Source: Bacteroidota bacterium (GTDB taxonomy: Bacteria; Bacteroidota; Bacteroidia; 2-12-FULL-35-15). Taken from it: a stretch of DNA of 64,000 nt. The DNA is taken from positions 152,945 to 216,944 of the forward strand of contig CANNHN010000003.1 in NCBI GenBank assembly GCA_947504725.1, read 5' to 3'. Positions 43,831 to 53,726 of this stretch are shown here, one piece after another. A program made the position numbers and the translations under genes. The notes below the pieces were generated by a model. It was not told where the DNA came from and did not search any database. It saw only the letters and a program-made list of their open reading frames with translations. Within the stretch, counting starts at the first letter, position 1. Every line of letters begins with the position of its first letter.

Positions 43831-44175
43831 ATGCTAAAACATTATGAAACCGTCTTCATTATGACTCCCGTTTTGTCTGAAGAACAGGCAAAGGAGACGG
43901 TAAGTAAGTACAAAAAGTTACTTACAGACAATGGTTGCAAAATTGTAACCGAAAATGCTTGGGGATTGCGCAAATTGCAATATCCAATTCAAAAGAAAAC
44001 AACTGGTTTCTACCATTTGTTTGAATTTCAAGCGCCACCTACATTTGTTGCTGAACTTGAAGTTGCTTACAAACGTGACGAACGTTTATTGCGCTTCTTA
44101 ACAGTTGCTCTTGATAAGCATGCAGTTGCATATAGCTTAAAAAGTAGAAACAAAGCAAAAGCAGTAGTTGCTTAA
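43831..44175 (+). CDS. rpsF: 30S ribosomal protein S6
   Basis: This 114-residue protein has the S6 pattern throughout: [16 protein letters not shown] at the start, a central [20 protein letters not shown] and the C-terminal [17 protein letters not shown]6 binds the central domain of 16S rRNA together with S18 on the platform of the small subunit. It is first in a three-gene operon, with rpsR 26 bases downstream. In other bacteria the S6:S18 complex represses its own mRNA through a leader hairpin; whether the small hairpin here does so is unknown. Confidence 0.97.
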   Translation: MLKHYETVFIMTPVLSEEQAKETVSKYKKLLTDNGCKIVTENAWGLRKLQYPIQKKTTGFYHLFEFQAPPTFVAELEVAYKRDERLLRFLTVALDKHAVAYSLKSRNKAKAVVA

Positions 44176-44201
44176 TTCATTCATCTAAAACATTTAAAAA
44201 A

Positions 44202-44468
44202 ATGGCAGACAATTCAGAAATCAGATATCTAGCTCCACCAACTGTGGATGTTAAGAAAAAGAAATACTGTCGCTTTAAAAAAAGCGGTATTAAGTATATC
44301 GATTACAAAGACCCTCAATTTTTATTGAAGTTCATCAATGAGCAAGGTAAAATTTTACCTCGTAGATTGACTGGTACATCAATTAAATATCAACGTAAAG
44401 TTTCTAAAGCAGTTAAGCGTGCTCGTCACTTAGCTTTATTGCCTTATGTTGCTGACATGATGAAATAA
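44202..44468 (+). CDS. rpsR: 30S ribosomal protein S18
   Basis: This 88-residue basic protein has [20 protein letters not shown], then [18 protein letters not shown], and [20 protein letters not shown] followed by LLPY, all standard S18 blocks. The single early cysteine (CRFKK) is the residue that can bind zinc in some lineages, but no full zinc motif is present. It partners S6 on the 30S platform. It is the second gene of the operon, 85 bases ahead of rplI. Confidence 0.97.
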   Translation: MADNSEIRYLAPPTVDVKKKKYCRFKKSGIKYIDYKDPQFLLKFINEQGKILPRRLTGTSIKYQRKVSKAVKRARHLALLPYVADMMK

Positions 44469-44553
44469 AGTTAATGTTTGTGGTTATGTTATTGAAAAAT
44501 AATTAAGCGCTCACAATTGACAAATAACAATTAACGAAAAACGAAATTTTAAA

Positions 44554-45000
44554 ATGGAAGTAATTTTAAAAACTGACGTTAAAAACCTTGGATACAAGGA
44601 TGACGTTGTAAATGTAAAACCTGGTTACGGAAGAAATTTTTTGATTCCTAAGAACCTTGCACAAATGGCGACTGTTTCATCTAAAAAGATGTTGACAGAA
44701 ACTGTTAAGCAAAGAGCGTTTAAAGAACAAAAAGTAATTGCAGCTGCAGAGGCGTCTGTTGCTAAGTTGAAAGACTTAGTTGTAAAAGTTGGAGCAAAAG
44801 TAGGTGAGTCTGGAAAAATTTTCGGTTCAGTTACTACAGTTCAAGTTGCTGATGCAATGAAAAAATTAGGATACGATGTGGATCGTAAAAATATTACAAT
44901 GAACGAAGATGCCATTAAAACGGTTGGTACGTACACTGCAAATGTTCGTTTCCACAAAGAAGTTGTTGGAACAATTACTTTTGAAGTAGTTCAAGAATAA
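44554..45000 (+). CDS. rplI: 50S ribosomal protein L9
   Basis: This 148-residue protein has the diagnostic L9 N-domain: VKNLGYKDDVVNVKPGYGRN followed by FLIPKNLA, then the long connecting helix and the C-terminal domain (GKIFGSVTTVQVADAMKKLG). L9 sits at the base of the L1 stalk and spans neighbouring ribosomes in polysomes. It is the last gene of the operon, followed 18 bases later by a strong terminator. Confidence 0.97.
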   Translation: MEVILKTDVKNLGYKDDVVNVKPGYGRNFLIPKNLAQMATVSSKKMLTETVKQRAFKEQKVIAAAEASVAKLKDLVVKVGAKVGESGKIFGSVTTVQVADAMKKLGYDVDRKNITMNEDAIKTVGTYTANVRFHKEVVGTITFEVVQE

Positions 45001-45017
45001 TTTTTTCTCAATGAAAT

Positions 45018-45055
45018 AAAAAGGCAATTCAAATTTTTTTGAGTTGCCTTTTTTT
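45018..45055 (+). terminator. terminator of the ribosomal operon
   Basis: AAAAAGGCAA (45018-45027) and TTGCCTTTTT (45044-45053), with an inner TCAAA/TTTGA stem, end in a seven-T tract. Confidence 0.9.
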
Positions 45056-45082
45056 GTGCTATTTATCTTTGCGATTCCTTTT

Positions 45083-45172
45083 CCTTCGACTCCGTTCAGG
45101 ATGACGGGGATAGAAGAGTTGAACTCGATAAGCACTTTTTATTCCCCTTTGGAGAAGGGGGCTAGGGGGATT
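45083..45172. repeat. two adjacent dispersed repeats before the MazG-like gene
   Basis: TCCTTCGACTCCGTTCAGGA with following TGAC (45083-45106) is copy 2 of the element at 4517. It is followed by a CCCCTTTGGAGAAGGGG hairpin and GCTAGGGGGATT (about 45144-45172). The latter resembles a widespread Bacteroidota intergenic sequence, and a shorter relative lies at 1458-1478. Confidence 0.6.
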
Positions 45173-45196
45173 GATTCTATGAAATACATTAAACCA

Positions 45197-45532
45197 ATGA
45201 GCGAATTAACCATAAAACAAACACAGAAAAACGTTGACGACTGGATTAAACTCCACGGTGTTCGCTATTTTTCGGAACTCACCAACATGGCTATCCTTAC
45301 TGAGGAAGTAGGAGAAGTAGCTCGAATCATTGCACGTGAATACGGTGAACAATCGTTTAAGAAAAAAGACAAAGAAAAAGAATTGGCCGATGAACTAGCT
45401 GATGTTCTTTTTGTTCTTATTTGTTTGGCTAACCAAACAGGAATTGATTTGAATAAAGCGTTGGAGAAAAATCTTGAGAAAAAAACGAAACGAGATAAAA
45501 CACGTCACAAGAAAAATAAAAAATTAAAATAA
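45197..45532 (+). CDS. MazG-like nucleotide pyrophosphohydrolase
   Basis: This protein of about 111 residues has the family start MSELTIKQTQKNVDDWIKLH at the ATG at 45197; another ATG at 45179 is possible. The all-alpha NTP pyrophosphatase core shows the EEVGEVARIIAREYG and ADELADVLFVLICLANQTG motifs, whose Glu and Asp bind magnesium. Such enzymes hydrolyse (d)NTPs to monophosphates, often cleaning up non-canonical nucleotides. The Lys-rich tail (KKTKRDKTRHKKNKKLK) is unusual in charge but short. It precedes the DUF3857 gene on the same strand by 47 bases. Confidence 0.88.
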   Translation: MSELTIKQTQKNVDDWIKLHGVRYFSELTNMAILTEEVGEVARIIAREYGEQSFKKKDKEKELADELADVLFVLICLANQTGIDLNKALEKNLEKKTKRDKTRHKKNKKLK

Positions 45533-45579
45533 AAAACACATTCCCTTTTTATAGATTTCTCTACTCTAAAATATAGCTT

Positions 45580-48500
45580 ATGAAAAAACTAAAATCAGTT
45601 TTACTTTTGTTATTTATTATTGTTACCAAAATAAATTATGCCACTGCCGATGATTTAAAAAAAGGATGGGATGTATTTCTTTTAAACAATAGAGCAGAAG
45701 CAGTGAATCTCTTTAAACTAGCAGCAAAAGATCCTGCAACAAAATCTGAGGCTAGTTTGGCATTGTCTATTCTCGCTCGTGATAATGGTAACTCTGAAGA
45801 AGCTTTTAAGTATTTCATCGATTTCTATAAAGCAGCTGAAAATCCATATCCTTATGTGTTTGGCTTGTGGACAACCTCATGCATAAATGGTAGCTACTCA
45901 AAGAAGAATAAAGAACAAGTTGCATTTTTAAAACAAGTTTCTGTTGACCCTCGAGCAAATCAGTCGATGCAAGCTTTGGCAAATGCAATGCTTGGTTACC
46001 ATTTTCAAAAAAGCAATGATTACAAATCAGCTAATCTTTATTTTAGTAAAATAAATGTGGTGCAGTTTAGTCAAGTTGCTGGGCAATTTGAAAATGTTTC
46101 AGGAAGTGGTTTTAATAAAAATTTTGGTGTGCTGGAAAATCCATCAGCTTCTGCAGTATTTAAAAACAAAGTGGGTTCAGATGTTAAGTGGTTTAATCTG
46201 AAATATACACGTAACGATAAATGGTTAGATTTTGCATATAATTTTGATAGTGATGATGCCGTGTGTTATGCCCAATCGTTTTTAAATAGTCCTTTAGATC
46301 AAGAAGTGATTTTGCGTGCAGGTGCATCAGGTGCTGTTAAAATATGGGTAAACGATTTGTTGGTTAGTTCCATAATGGATGAACAAAATACCGATATGGA
46401 TATTTATGGTTACAAAGTAAAATTAAACAAAGGCTATAATCGAATTTTAGTGCAAGTAGGGAAAAGTGAATTGAATAGGTCTAATTTCATTATGCGTTTG
46501 TTTGATTTAAATGAAAATGTATTAACTGGAATTACATATGCGTCTGAAGCGCAACCATTTTCGAAAGCAGCACCATATGAAATTTCAAGTGTGCCTTTTT
46601 TTGCAGAAACCTTTTTCGCAGAAAAACTAAAAAAAGATCCTGAAAACATTTTATCGTTATTAATAATGGGTGAAATTCATTTGCGAAATGATAAAGCCTA
46701 TGAAGCAAGAAAAGTGTTTTCTCAAGCGATTGCGATCGCTCCGAAAAGCACATTCATTAAAGAACGATTGATTGAATGTTATTCACGAGATCAGAACGTG
46801 ACACTTCTTACAAAAGCAGTTGAAAGTATTAAAACCAATGATTCCGAAAGTTATTATGCTCTTCGCGAATTTTATTCAGATGCAGTAGATAAAGAAGATT
46901 ATGATGAAGCTGAAAAGTTAGTAGCTAAGATTGTTAAGCTTTATGGAACAAGCCTTACGACAGACGTTTTGGATTTAGACATTTATGTGAAACGTAAAAA
47001 ATTCGACAACATCGTTTCTGTTGGGAAAGCTATGTATGATAAATATCCTGATTATTGGGAAATTGTCAACTTGAAATATACGATTGAAGTTAGTGTCAAC
47101 AAAGACAAGGATAAAGCAACAGATATACTTGTTAAATATTTAAAAACAAATAATAATGAAGCCGCCTCTAATATTTTGTCGAGTGATTATTTTCAAAAAG
47201 GAAATATTCAAAAAGGTTTTGATATACATCTAAAACGAACAGAGGAGTACCCCTATGCTACTGGATATTACGGTGATATGGCAGATTTGTACTTTTCTAA
47301 ACAGGATTATGCAACGTCTGAAAAGTGGCTAAAAAAAGTTTTGGAAATTTGTCCTTACAATGGTTATTACTGGAACCAATTAGGGAAAATATATGAGGCA
47401 ATGAATAAAACAGAAGATGCAAAAATGGCATTTTCGAAATGTATTTACTATTCTCCTACTAATTACGAAGCACAACGTTTGTTGAGGAAAATGCAAGAGA
47501 AAAAAGATCTGTTTGGTTATTTTCCTGAAATTGACATCAATAAATTATTTGTGAATTCCCCTCCAGCAAAAGATTTTCCAGAAGACAATAGTATTGTTCT
47601 CTTAAATGAAATCCAACGTATTGTCTATCCAGAAGGAGCTACAGAACAAAAAACGGATATCTTGATAAAAATATTTAATCAAGCAGGAATTGATGCTTGG
47701 AAATCTTATGTTGTTTCTTATAATGAATACACACAGCGTTTCATTATTGAAAAAGGTGAAGTAATTAAAAGTGATGGCAACAAAGTGAAGGCAGAGACAA
47801 ATGGCAATGAATTGGTTTTTACGTCTTTAGAAATAGGTGATGCCATTCATATTACATATCGTATTGAAGATTATGTTTTTGGGCAAATGGCTTCACATTT
47901 TACCGATAGATTTAATTTGAATTATAGCATTCCTGTTGGATTGTGTAAATATAGTTTGATTGTTCCAGAAGCAAAAAAATTCAATTACAAAGTCATAAAT
48001 AGCGATATACAGCCAGCAGTAAGTTTACCTGAAGCAGGATATAAAATGTACGTATTTGAAAAGTCTGGTTTGCCAGGTTTAAAAGGAGAGCCTTATATGC
48101 CAACATTAGATGATGTTGGAATGACGGTGGATATTTCTTCTATTCCTGATTGGAAATTTATCAGTAATTGGTATGCAGATTTGGCAAATACAAAAGCAAA
48201 ATCGGATTACGAATTGAAAGAAGCTGTTGCTGATGTTTTTAAAGATCAACCTAAAACGTTAACTGAATTGCAAAAATCAAAATTGATTTATGATTATATC
48301 GAAAAGAATGTAAGTTATAGTAGTGTTTCTTTTTTGCAAGGTGCTTTTATTCCACAAAAGGCTTCCCGTACTTTAAATACAAAGCTGGGCGACTGTAAAG
48401 ATGTATCAACATTATTTGTAGCTATGTGTAGAGAAGTTGGCGTGACAGCTAATTTGGTGTTGGTGAGTACACGTGATAATGGGGATAATTATTTAGTTCA

Positions 48501-49338
48501 ACCAAATGTTGGATTCAATCATTGCATTGCACATTTGATGGCAGATGGAAAAGAGTATTTTATTGAACTAACAGATAATAAGCTTTCGTTTTCCACATTA
48601 GGTAATTCGTTAATTAACTCCACGATTCTTCAAATACCAACCGAAACAAAAAAAGTTTCTGGTGAATTAGAGAAATTGAAAACGCAAAACAGAATACCCA
48701 ATCATATCATTCGTACAGCAAATATTTCGTTTAACAATAACGATTTGCAAGTTTCTCGTAATACCTATAGAACGGGTGTGTTTGCTGACGGCACACGTTA
48801 TGATTATGCTGAACTAGGAAAAGAAGAACAACTGAAAACGATGAATCAGTCCATCTCTTCCGATTTTACTACGCCTGTTAAATTAACGGAACTGAATTTT
48901 TCTGATTTATCAATTTTATCAGATACCGTAAATTATAAGTTGGCTTTTACAGTAAGTAATGCTTTGATGGAAGTTGCTGGAATGAAAATCATTAAATTAC
49001 CTTGGTCCGAATCGTATTCAAGTTTGGATTTTTTAAGTTTAGAAAAAAGAACTTTTGCTTTCAATATTTGGGATTTTTCTGCCATGGAGAGTGCTTCTGA
49101 GGAATTATCTATTGAATTACCTAAAGGGAAAGTTTTAGCAGAAATGCCGAAATCGGTGGTGATTAATAATTCTTTGATAAGTTATAATTTAACTTTTAAG
49201 ATGTTAGGTGCAAAATTAGTTGCTACTCGTGTGATGAAATATAATAAGGAAATTGTGAGTCCGGAGGAATACGCAAGTTTCAAAGAAACATTTACAAAAA
49301 TTTCAGAAGCAGATGCAAGACAAGTAGCGTTTAAGTAG
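45580..49338 (+). CDS. large exported DUF3857/transglutaminase-like protein with TPR region
   Basis: This 1252-residue protein has a signal peptide (MKKLKSVLLLLFIIVTKINY...). Residues about 25-640 are helical with TPR-like pairs (EDYDEAEKLVAKIVKLYG, YATSEKWLKKVLEICPYNGY). DUF3857 (about 680-880) follows, then a transglutaminase-like domain with Cys939 (KLGDCKDVSTLF), His981 (FNHCIAHL) and Asp999 (ELTDN), an intact papain-like triad. A beta-rich C-terminal domain ends the chain. Such proteins are common in Bacteroidota periplasm; the substrate is unknown, with peptide or amide bond cleavage or crosslinking possible. It is probably in a unit with the MazG-like gene. Confidence 0.86.
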   Translation: MKKLKSVLLLLFIIVTKINYATADDLKKGWDVFLLNNRAEAVNLFKLAAKDPATKSEASLALSILARDNGNSEEAFKYFIDFYKAAENPYPYVFGLWTTSCINGSYSKKNKEQVAFLKQVSVDPRANQSMQALANAMLGYHFQKSNDYKSANLYFSKINVVQFSQVAGQFENVSGSGFNKNFGVLENPSASAVFKNKVGSDVKWFNLKYTRNDKWLDFAYNFDSDDAVCYAQSFLNSPLDQEVILRAGASGAVKIWVNDLLVSSIMDEQNTDMDIYGYKVKLNKGYNRILVQVGKSELNRSNFIMRLFDLNENVLTGITYASEAQPFSKAAPYEISSVPFFAETFFAEKLKKDPENILSLLIMGEIHLRNDKAYEARKVFSQAIAIAPKSTFIKERLIECYSRDQNVTLLTKAVESIKTNDSESYYALREFYSDAVDKEDYDEAEKLVAKIVKLYGTSLTTDVLDLDIYVKRKKFDNIVSVGKAMYDKYPDYWEIVNLKYTIEVSVNKDKDKATDILVKYLKTNNNEAASNILSSDYFQKGNIQKGFDIHLKRTEEYPYATGYYGDMADLYFSKQDYATSEKWLKKVLEICPYNGYYWNQLGKIYEAMNKTEDAKMAFSKCIYYSPTNYEAQRLLRKMQEKKDLFGYFPEIDINKLFVNSPPAKDFPEDNSIVLLNEIQRIVYPEGATEQKTDILIKIFNQAGIDAWKSYVVSYNEYTQRFIIEKGEVIKSDGNKVKAETNGNELVFTSLEIGDAIHITYRIEDYVFGQMASHFTDRFNLNYSIPVGLCKYSLIVPEAKKFNYKVINSDIQPAVSLPEAGYKMYVFEKSGLPGLKGEPYMPTLDDVGMTVDISSIPDWKFISNWYADLANTKAKSDYELKEAVADVFKDQPKTLTELQKSKLIYDYIEKNVSYSSVSFLQGAFIPQKASRTLNTKLGDCKDVSTLFVAMCREVGVTANLVLVSTRDNGDNYLVQPNVGFNHCIAHLMADGKEYFIELTDNKLSFSTLGNSLINSTILQIPTETKKVSGELEKLKTQNRIPNHIIRTANISFNNNDLQVSRNTYRTGVFADGTRYDYAELGKEEQLKTMNQSISSDFTTPVKLTELNFSDLSILSDTVNYKLAFTVSNALMEVAGMKIIKLPWSESYSSLDFLSLEKRTFAFNIWDFSAMESASEELSIELPKGKVLAEMPKSVVINNSLISYNLTFKMLGAKLVATRVMKYNKEIVSPEEYASFKETFTKISEADARQVAFK

Positions 49339-49354
49339 ATTGTAGCTGAATGTC

Positions 49355-49507
49355 TAGCCGCTATGCTCCGCCAAGTGACATAGAATGCGGTTAGGCTCCA
49401 GTAAAACAATTATATTTTGGAATTTTTTGTTAAAAGTAAGCAGAGCTTACTATTATAAAAGTCACTAGGCAGAGCCTAGCGCCTTCTTGGAGAAAAGTAT
49501 TGTTTTA
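49355..49507. repeat. structured palindromic element after the DUF3857 gene
   Basis: Outer arms TAAAACAAT (49402-49410) and ATTGTTTTA (49499-49507) enclose two hairpins with the same AGA loop: AGTAAGC-AGA-GCTTACT (about 49436-49452) and CTAGGC-AGA-GCCTAG (about 49465-49479). Just upstream, TAGCCGC and GCGGTTA form another stem (about 49357-49395). No protein is encoded. Confidence 0.7.
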
Positions 49508-49538
49508 TGAATAGCTATATTTGTAACATATTTAAATC

Positions 49539-49877
49539 CTAGAATAACATCTCCACAGTTCCACCCAGCAGAACAAGTACTCCTATTACCCAAAAAATAT
49601 AAGAGAAAAATTTCATTTCGATCCACATAAATTGATTTTCATAATCCATGATATGCTTTTCGCCTTTATCGTCATAGTAGTAATCATTACAAACATAATT
49701 GTTCCAAAATCCAGAAATTAGAATAGCTATACCTAGCACTACTTGATAAACATTTCCATGAAACTTGTGCTCAAAAAAATTTTCCTCAACTGCTTTTGTT
49801 AAAAGAGTAGATACTATTAGAGGTGTAATCGCAAATACTGGCACAAGAATTCCTTTTCCTTTATATTGAAAATGCAT
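49539..49877 (-). CDS. small membrane protein of unknown function
   Basis: This 112-residue protein has three likely membrane segments: near residues 8-30 (LVPVFAITPLIVSTLL), 46-62 (VLGIAILISGFW) and 93-110 (YIFWVIGVLVLLGGTVEML). Between the second and third is a polar segment with YYYDDKGEKHIMDYENQFMW. It matches no family that I can name; it resembles small Bacteroidota proteins annotated hypothetical. It lies between a palindromic element and a GNAT gene on the same strand, 24 bases after the latter, so it may be co-transcribed with it. Confidence 0.65.
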   Translation of the reverse strand: MHFQYKGKGILVPVFAITPLIVSTLLTKAVEENFFEHKFHGNVYQVVLGIAILISGFWNNYVCNDYYYDDKGEKHIMDYENQFMWIEMKFFSYIFWVIGVLVLLGGTVEMLF

Positions 49878-49901
49878 GATTTTAGTTAGTGTAAATTTTC
49901 A

Positions 49902-50453
49902 TTATTTCTTCTCCTTGCTATACTCATCAACTAGCTTCGAAAACATTACAGAATCTTCATATTTGCCAGTAGCAAAATAATGTTCTCTCAATACACCTTC
50001 TTTTACAAAATTATATTTTTCCATTATTCTTAGGGATGCAGTATTTCCTGTGCCGACAAGCGCCTCTATTCTATGTAAATTCAATTTTGTAAACCCATAT
50101 TCGATTATTGCACCAAGCGCTTCTGACATCAAGCCTTTTCTTTTGTAATTTTCATCTTCCATCACATAACCTATTTCTGCACGTTTGTGCTCCATATTCC
50201 AATTATGAATTCCGCATTTTCCAATAATAGAGTCAGATGATTTGTCTACTAACAGAAACAATTTAAAGCTTCTATTGTAACTGGAAAATCCGTTCTTGTG
50301 TTTGTTTTCTTCTTTTAAAAAATCTTCTTCGGAGCGATGACCCAATATTTTTTTTATTTCTTCTTTTGAATTAGTTTCAAAAATAGATTTCATATCATCA
50401 GGAGAAAGTCCTTTGAGGATAAGATTTTTTGTTTTTATTGTTTCGAAATTCAT
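49902..50453 (-). CDS. GNAT N-acetyltransferase, RimJ/RimL type
   Basis: This 183-residue protein has the GNAT core: KTKNLILKGLSPDDMKSIFE at the start, HKRAEIGYVMEDENYKRKGL (acetyl-CoA pyrophosphate loop), EALGAIIEYGFTKLNLHRIE and NTASLRIMEKYNFVKEG. This is the same subfamily as the protein encoded at 175-678, but the two are not close copies. The acetyl acceptor (ribosomal protein, antibiotic or small amine) cannot be told. The ATG at 50453 is preceded by 41 bases to the alpha/beta hydrolase stop. Confidence 0.88.
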   Translation of the reverse strand: MNFETIKTKNLILKGLSPDDMKSIFETNSKEEIKKILGHRSEEDFLKEENKHKNGFSSYNRSFKLFLLVDKSSDSIIGKCGIHNWNMEHKRAEIGYVMEDENYKRKGLMSEALGAIIEYGFTKLNLHRIEALVGTGNTASLRIMEKYNFVKEGVLREHYFATGKYEDSVMFSKLVDEYSKEKK

Positions 50454-50494
50454 TTGAATAGTTATAATAGATGCGCTATTTAGAGATAAATATA

Positions 50495-51592
50495 TTATTT
50501 CGAAATCTTATCCAATACTTTCACTGCGTTGTCATTCTTCGGATTTAACTCCAATGATTTTTTGTAATTTTTTAATGCGAGTTGTATTTGTCCATCTTTC
50601 AGATACGCTTCTCCTAAACAATCATAAGTATTCCAGCCTAATGGATAAAGTAGAACGTTGATTTTGAATATTTCGATAGCTTTTTCTATATCTCCTTTTT
50701 CAAGATATGAATAACCCCATGAGGTGATGTCATCTTCTGAGTGCCCAAATTTTATTTCATTTTTTTTGCTTTCGTTAGCCATTATTAATGATTGGGCATA
50801 GGCTTTTTCTAGAACAGCTGCTTTTTGTTTAGGTATTAAAAATTCTGCGTATAAAGTAACGATTGCATTAATCACAAATGGTGGATTGTCCGTATGAATA
50901 GCATGCCCCACTCCGTAAGCAGAAAGCAAGGTGCGCTTTGGCGATTCAGCAACAAAATCTTTGTGGCATTTACTCCAGATTGTATCCAAATTGCCATTCT
51001 CATCCGTGTGGTCTGCTGCAAGAATATCTGTCAAAGGAATGCTTTTAGGCATTGGATTTTTTATAACTGTATTTAAAATGTCGATAATGTATTTGTTCAC
51101 CATTTCATTTTTATCTATGCTAGGCATGTTGAAATAATTGGAGAGTGAACAAATATTTGCATCATCTATGAAGACAGCAGCTTTTACATATGCTGGATTA
51201 CGCGAACCAAAATATGAGGCATACATACCGCCTAGGGAATGTCCGACTAACATCATGTTTTTATTTTCATATCCTAATTTTTGCAATGCGTTTTGCAATG
51301 CGTTTGTTTCATTCTCAAAACCGATTTCGAAATTTTTTGGTTCTTGTCCGTAACTTAATCTGTCGTAAGTAATAATTGTCGCTCCTGTTACTTCAGCAAT
51401 TTGTTTTGTGATTCCTTTCCAAACATCTGCTCCGTTTCCTAAACCAGATTCAAATAAAATTGGCGCTTCTTTTCCTTTGATAATAGTGAAGTGAAGTTTT
51501 CGTCCATTTCCGACATTGATGATTGTGTCTATGGTTTGGGCTGTGGTAATTATTGGAATGAGTCCCACAAAAATAATAATTAGTTTCTTCAT
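50495..51592 (-). CDS. exported alpha/beta hydrolase with C-terminal TPR region
   Basis: This 365-residue protein has a signal peptide (first about 19 residues, ending TTAQ). The hydrolase fold has the nucleophile elbow GHSLGG with Ser119, the oxyanion strand ESGLGNGADVW, the probable acid Asp in FIDDANICS or further on, and His in GVGHAIH. From about residue 280 the chain is TPR-like (GDIEKAIEIFKINVLLYPLG, DGQIQLALKNYKKSLELNPK). A fusion of a serine hydrolase with TPRs suggests a complex-bound esterase or peptidase; the substrate is unknown. It is first in a group with the GNAT gene and the small membrane protein. Confidence 0.85.
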   Translation of the reverse strand: MKKLIIIFVGLIPIITTAQTIDTIINVGNGRKLHFTIIKGKEAPILFESGLGNGADVWKGITKQIAEVTGATIITYDRLSYGQEPKNFEIGFENETNALQNALQKLGYENKNMMLVGHSLGGMYASYFGSRNPAYVKAAVFIDDANICSLSNYFNMPSIDKNEMVNKYIIDILNTVIKNPMPKSIPLTDILAADHTDENGNLDTIWSKCHKDFVAESPKRTLLSAYGVGHAIHTDNPPFVINAIVTLYAEFLIPKQKAAVLEKAYAQSLIMANESKKNEIKFGHSEDDITSWGYSYLEKGDIEKAIEIFKINVLLYPLGWNTYDCLGEAYLKDGQIQLALKNYKKSLELNPKNDNAVKVLDKISK

Positions 51593-51623
51593 TTTATGAT
51601 ATGCTTTCTGTAAATATAAACAA

Positions 51624-51654
51624 AAAAAATCCAGACGATAAGTCTGGATTTTTT
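51624..51654 (-). terminator. terminator of atpD-atpC
   Basis: AAAAAATCCAGAC (51624-51636) and GTCTGGATTTTTT (51642-51654) form a 13-bp perfect stem with a 5-base loop, 26 bases past the atpC stop. It can work in both directions. Confidence 0.9.
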
Positions 51655-51679
51655 TGAGTAGTCTATTTTGCTCCGTGTA

Positions 51680-51919
51680 TTAAGACTCAGCCAATATAAT
51701 CACTTTATTATTTTGAACTTCTACAACACCGCCATTGATTTCAAAATTTTCAACATTTTTTTTTGAATCCGTCACTCTTACTGTCCCTTTTTTTAAAGAC
51801 GCAATAATAGGAGCGTGGTTATTTAAGATTCCAAAAGAGCCATCAGCACCGGGAAGCTTAACTGAATCCACTTCACCGCTGTATACTTTTTTGTCTGGTG
51901 TTATTATTTCTAAAAACAT
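51680..51919 (-). CDS. atpC: F1-ATPase epsilon subunit, short form
   Basis: This 79-residue protein contains only the N-terminal beta-sandwich of epsilon (MFLEIITPDKKVYSGEVDSV, DGSFGILNNHAPIIASLKKG). It lacks the C-terminal helical hairpin that inhibits ATP hydrolysis in E. coli and Bacillus; full-length epsilon subunits are about 130-140 residues. Short forms are known in Bacteroidota. It follows atpD by 88 bases and shares its terminator. The beta and epsilon genes are apart from the other ATP synthase genes, a usual arrangement in this phylum. Confidence 0.92.
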   Translation of the reverse strand: MFLEIITPDKKVYSGEVDSVKLPGADGSFGILNNHAPIIASLKKGTVRVTDSKKNVENFEINGGVVEVQNNKVIILAES

Positions 51920-52007
51920 AGTTTAAAGTTTTAAAGTTCAATGCCCAAAGTTTTTTATAAAATTTGAATGTCCTAAAGTATATAACTTTCAAACTTTAAA
52001 CTTTGAA

Positions 52008-52008
<1 letters not shown>
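51918..52008. repeat. AACTTTAAACTTTGAACT-type repeat between atpD and atpC
   Basis: AGTTTAAAGTTTTAAAGTTC (from 51919) and the inversely oriented CAAACTTTAAACTTTGAACT (about 51987-52007) flank a short AT-rich centre. Relatives lie in the dnaX-rpsF gap and inside the TPP riboswitch. Confidence 0.6.
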
Positions 52009-53531
<1,523 letters not shown>

Positions 53532-53726
53532 TTAATTTTAAAAATTCGAGTGCGAAATTACGTAATTTTATTCATCTAAAAAATCGATTTTTAACTTTTT
53601 TATAATTAAATTTGATGCTTTAAATCATACTGGATTTTTGTAGAAAAGATAAGCGATTTAGACCCTGATTTTATAGGCAATTATCGAAATCTGTTAGCTT
53701 TTTGTATGATAAATATCATTGATTGA

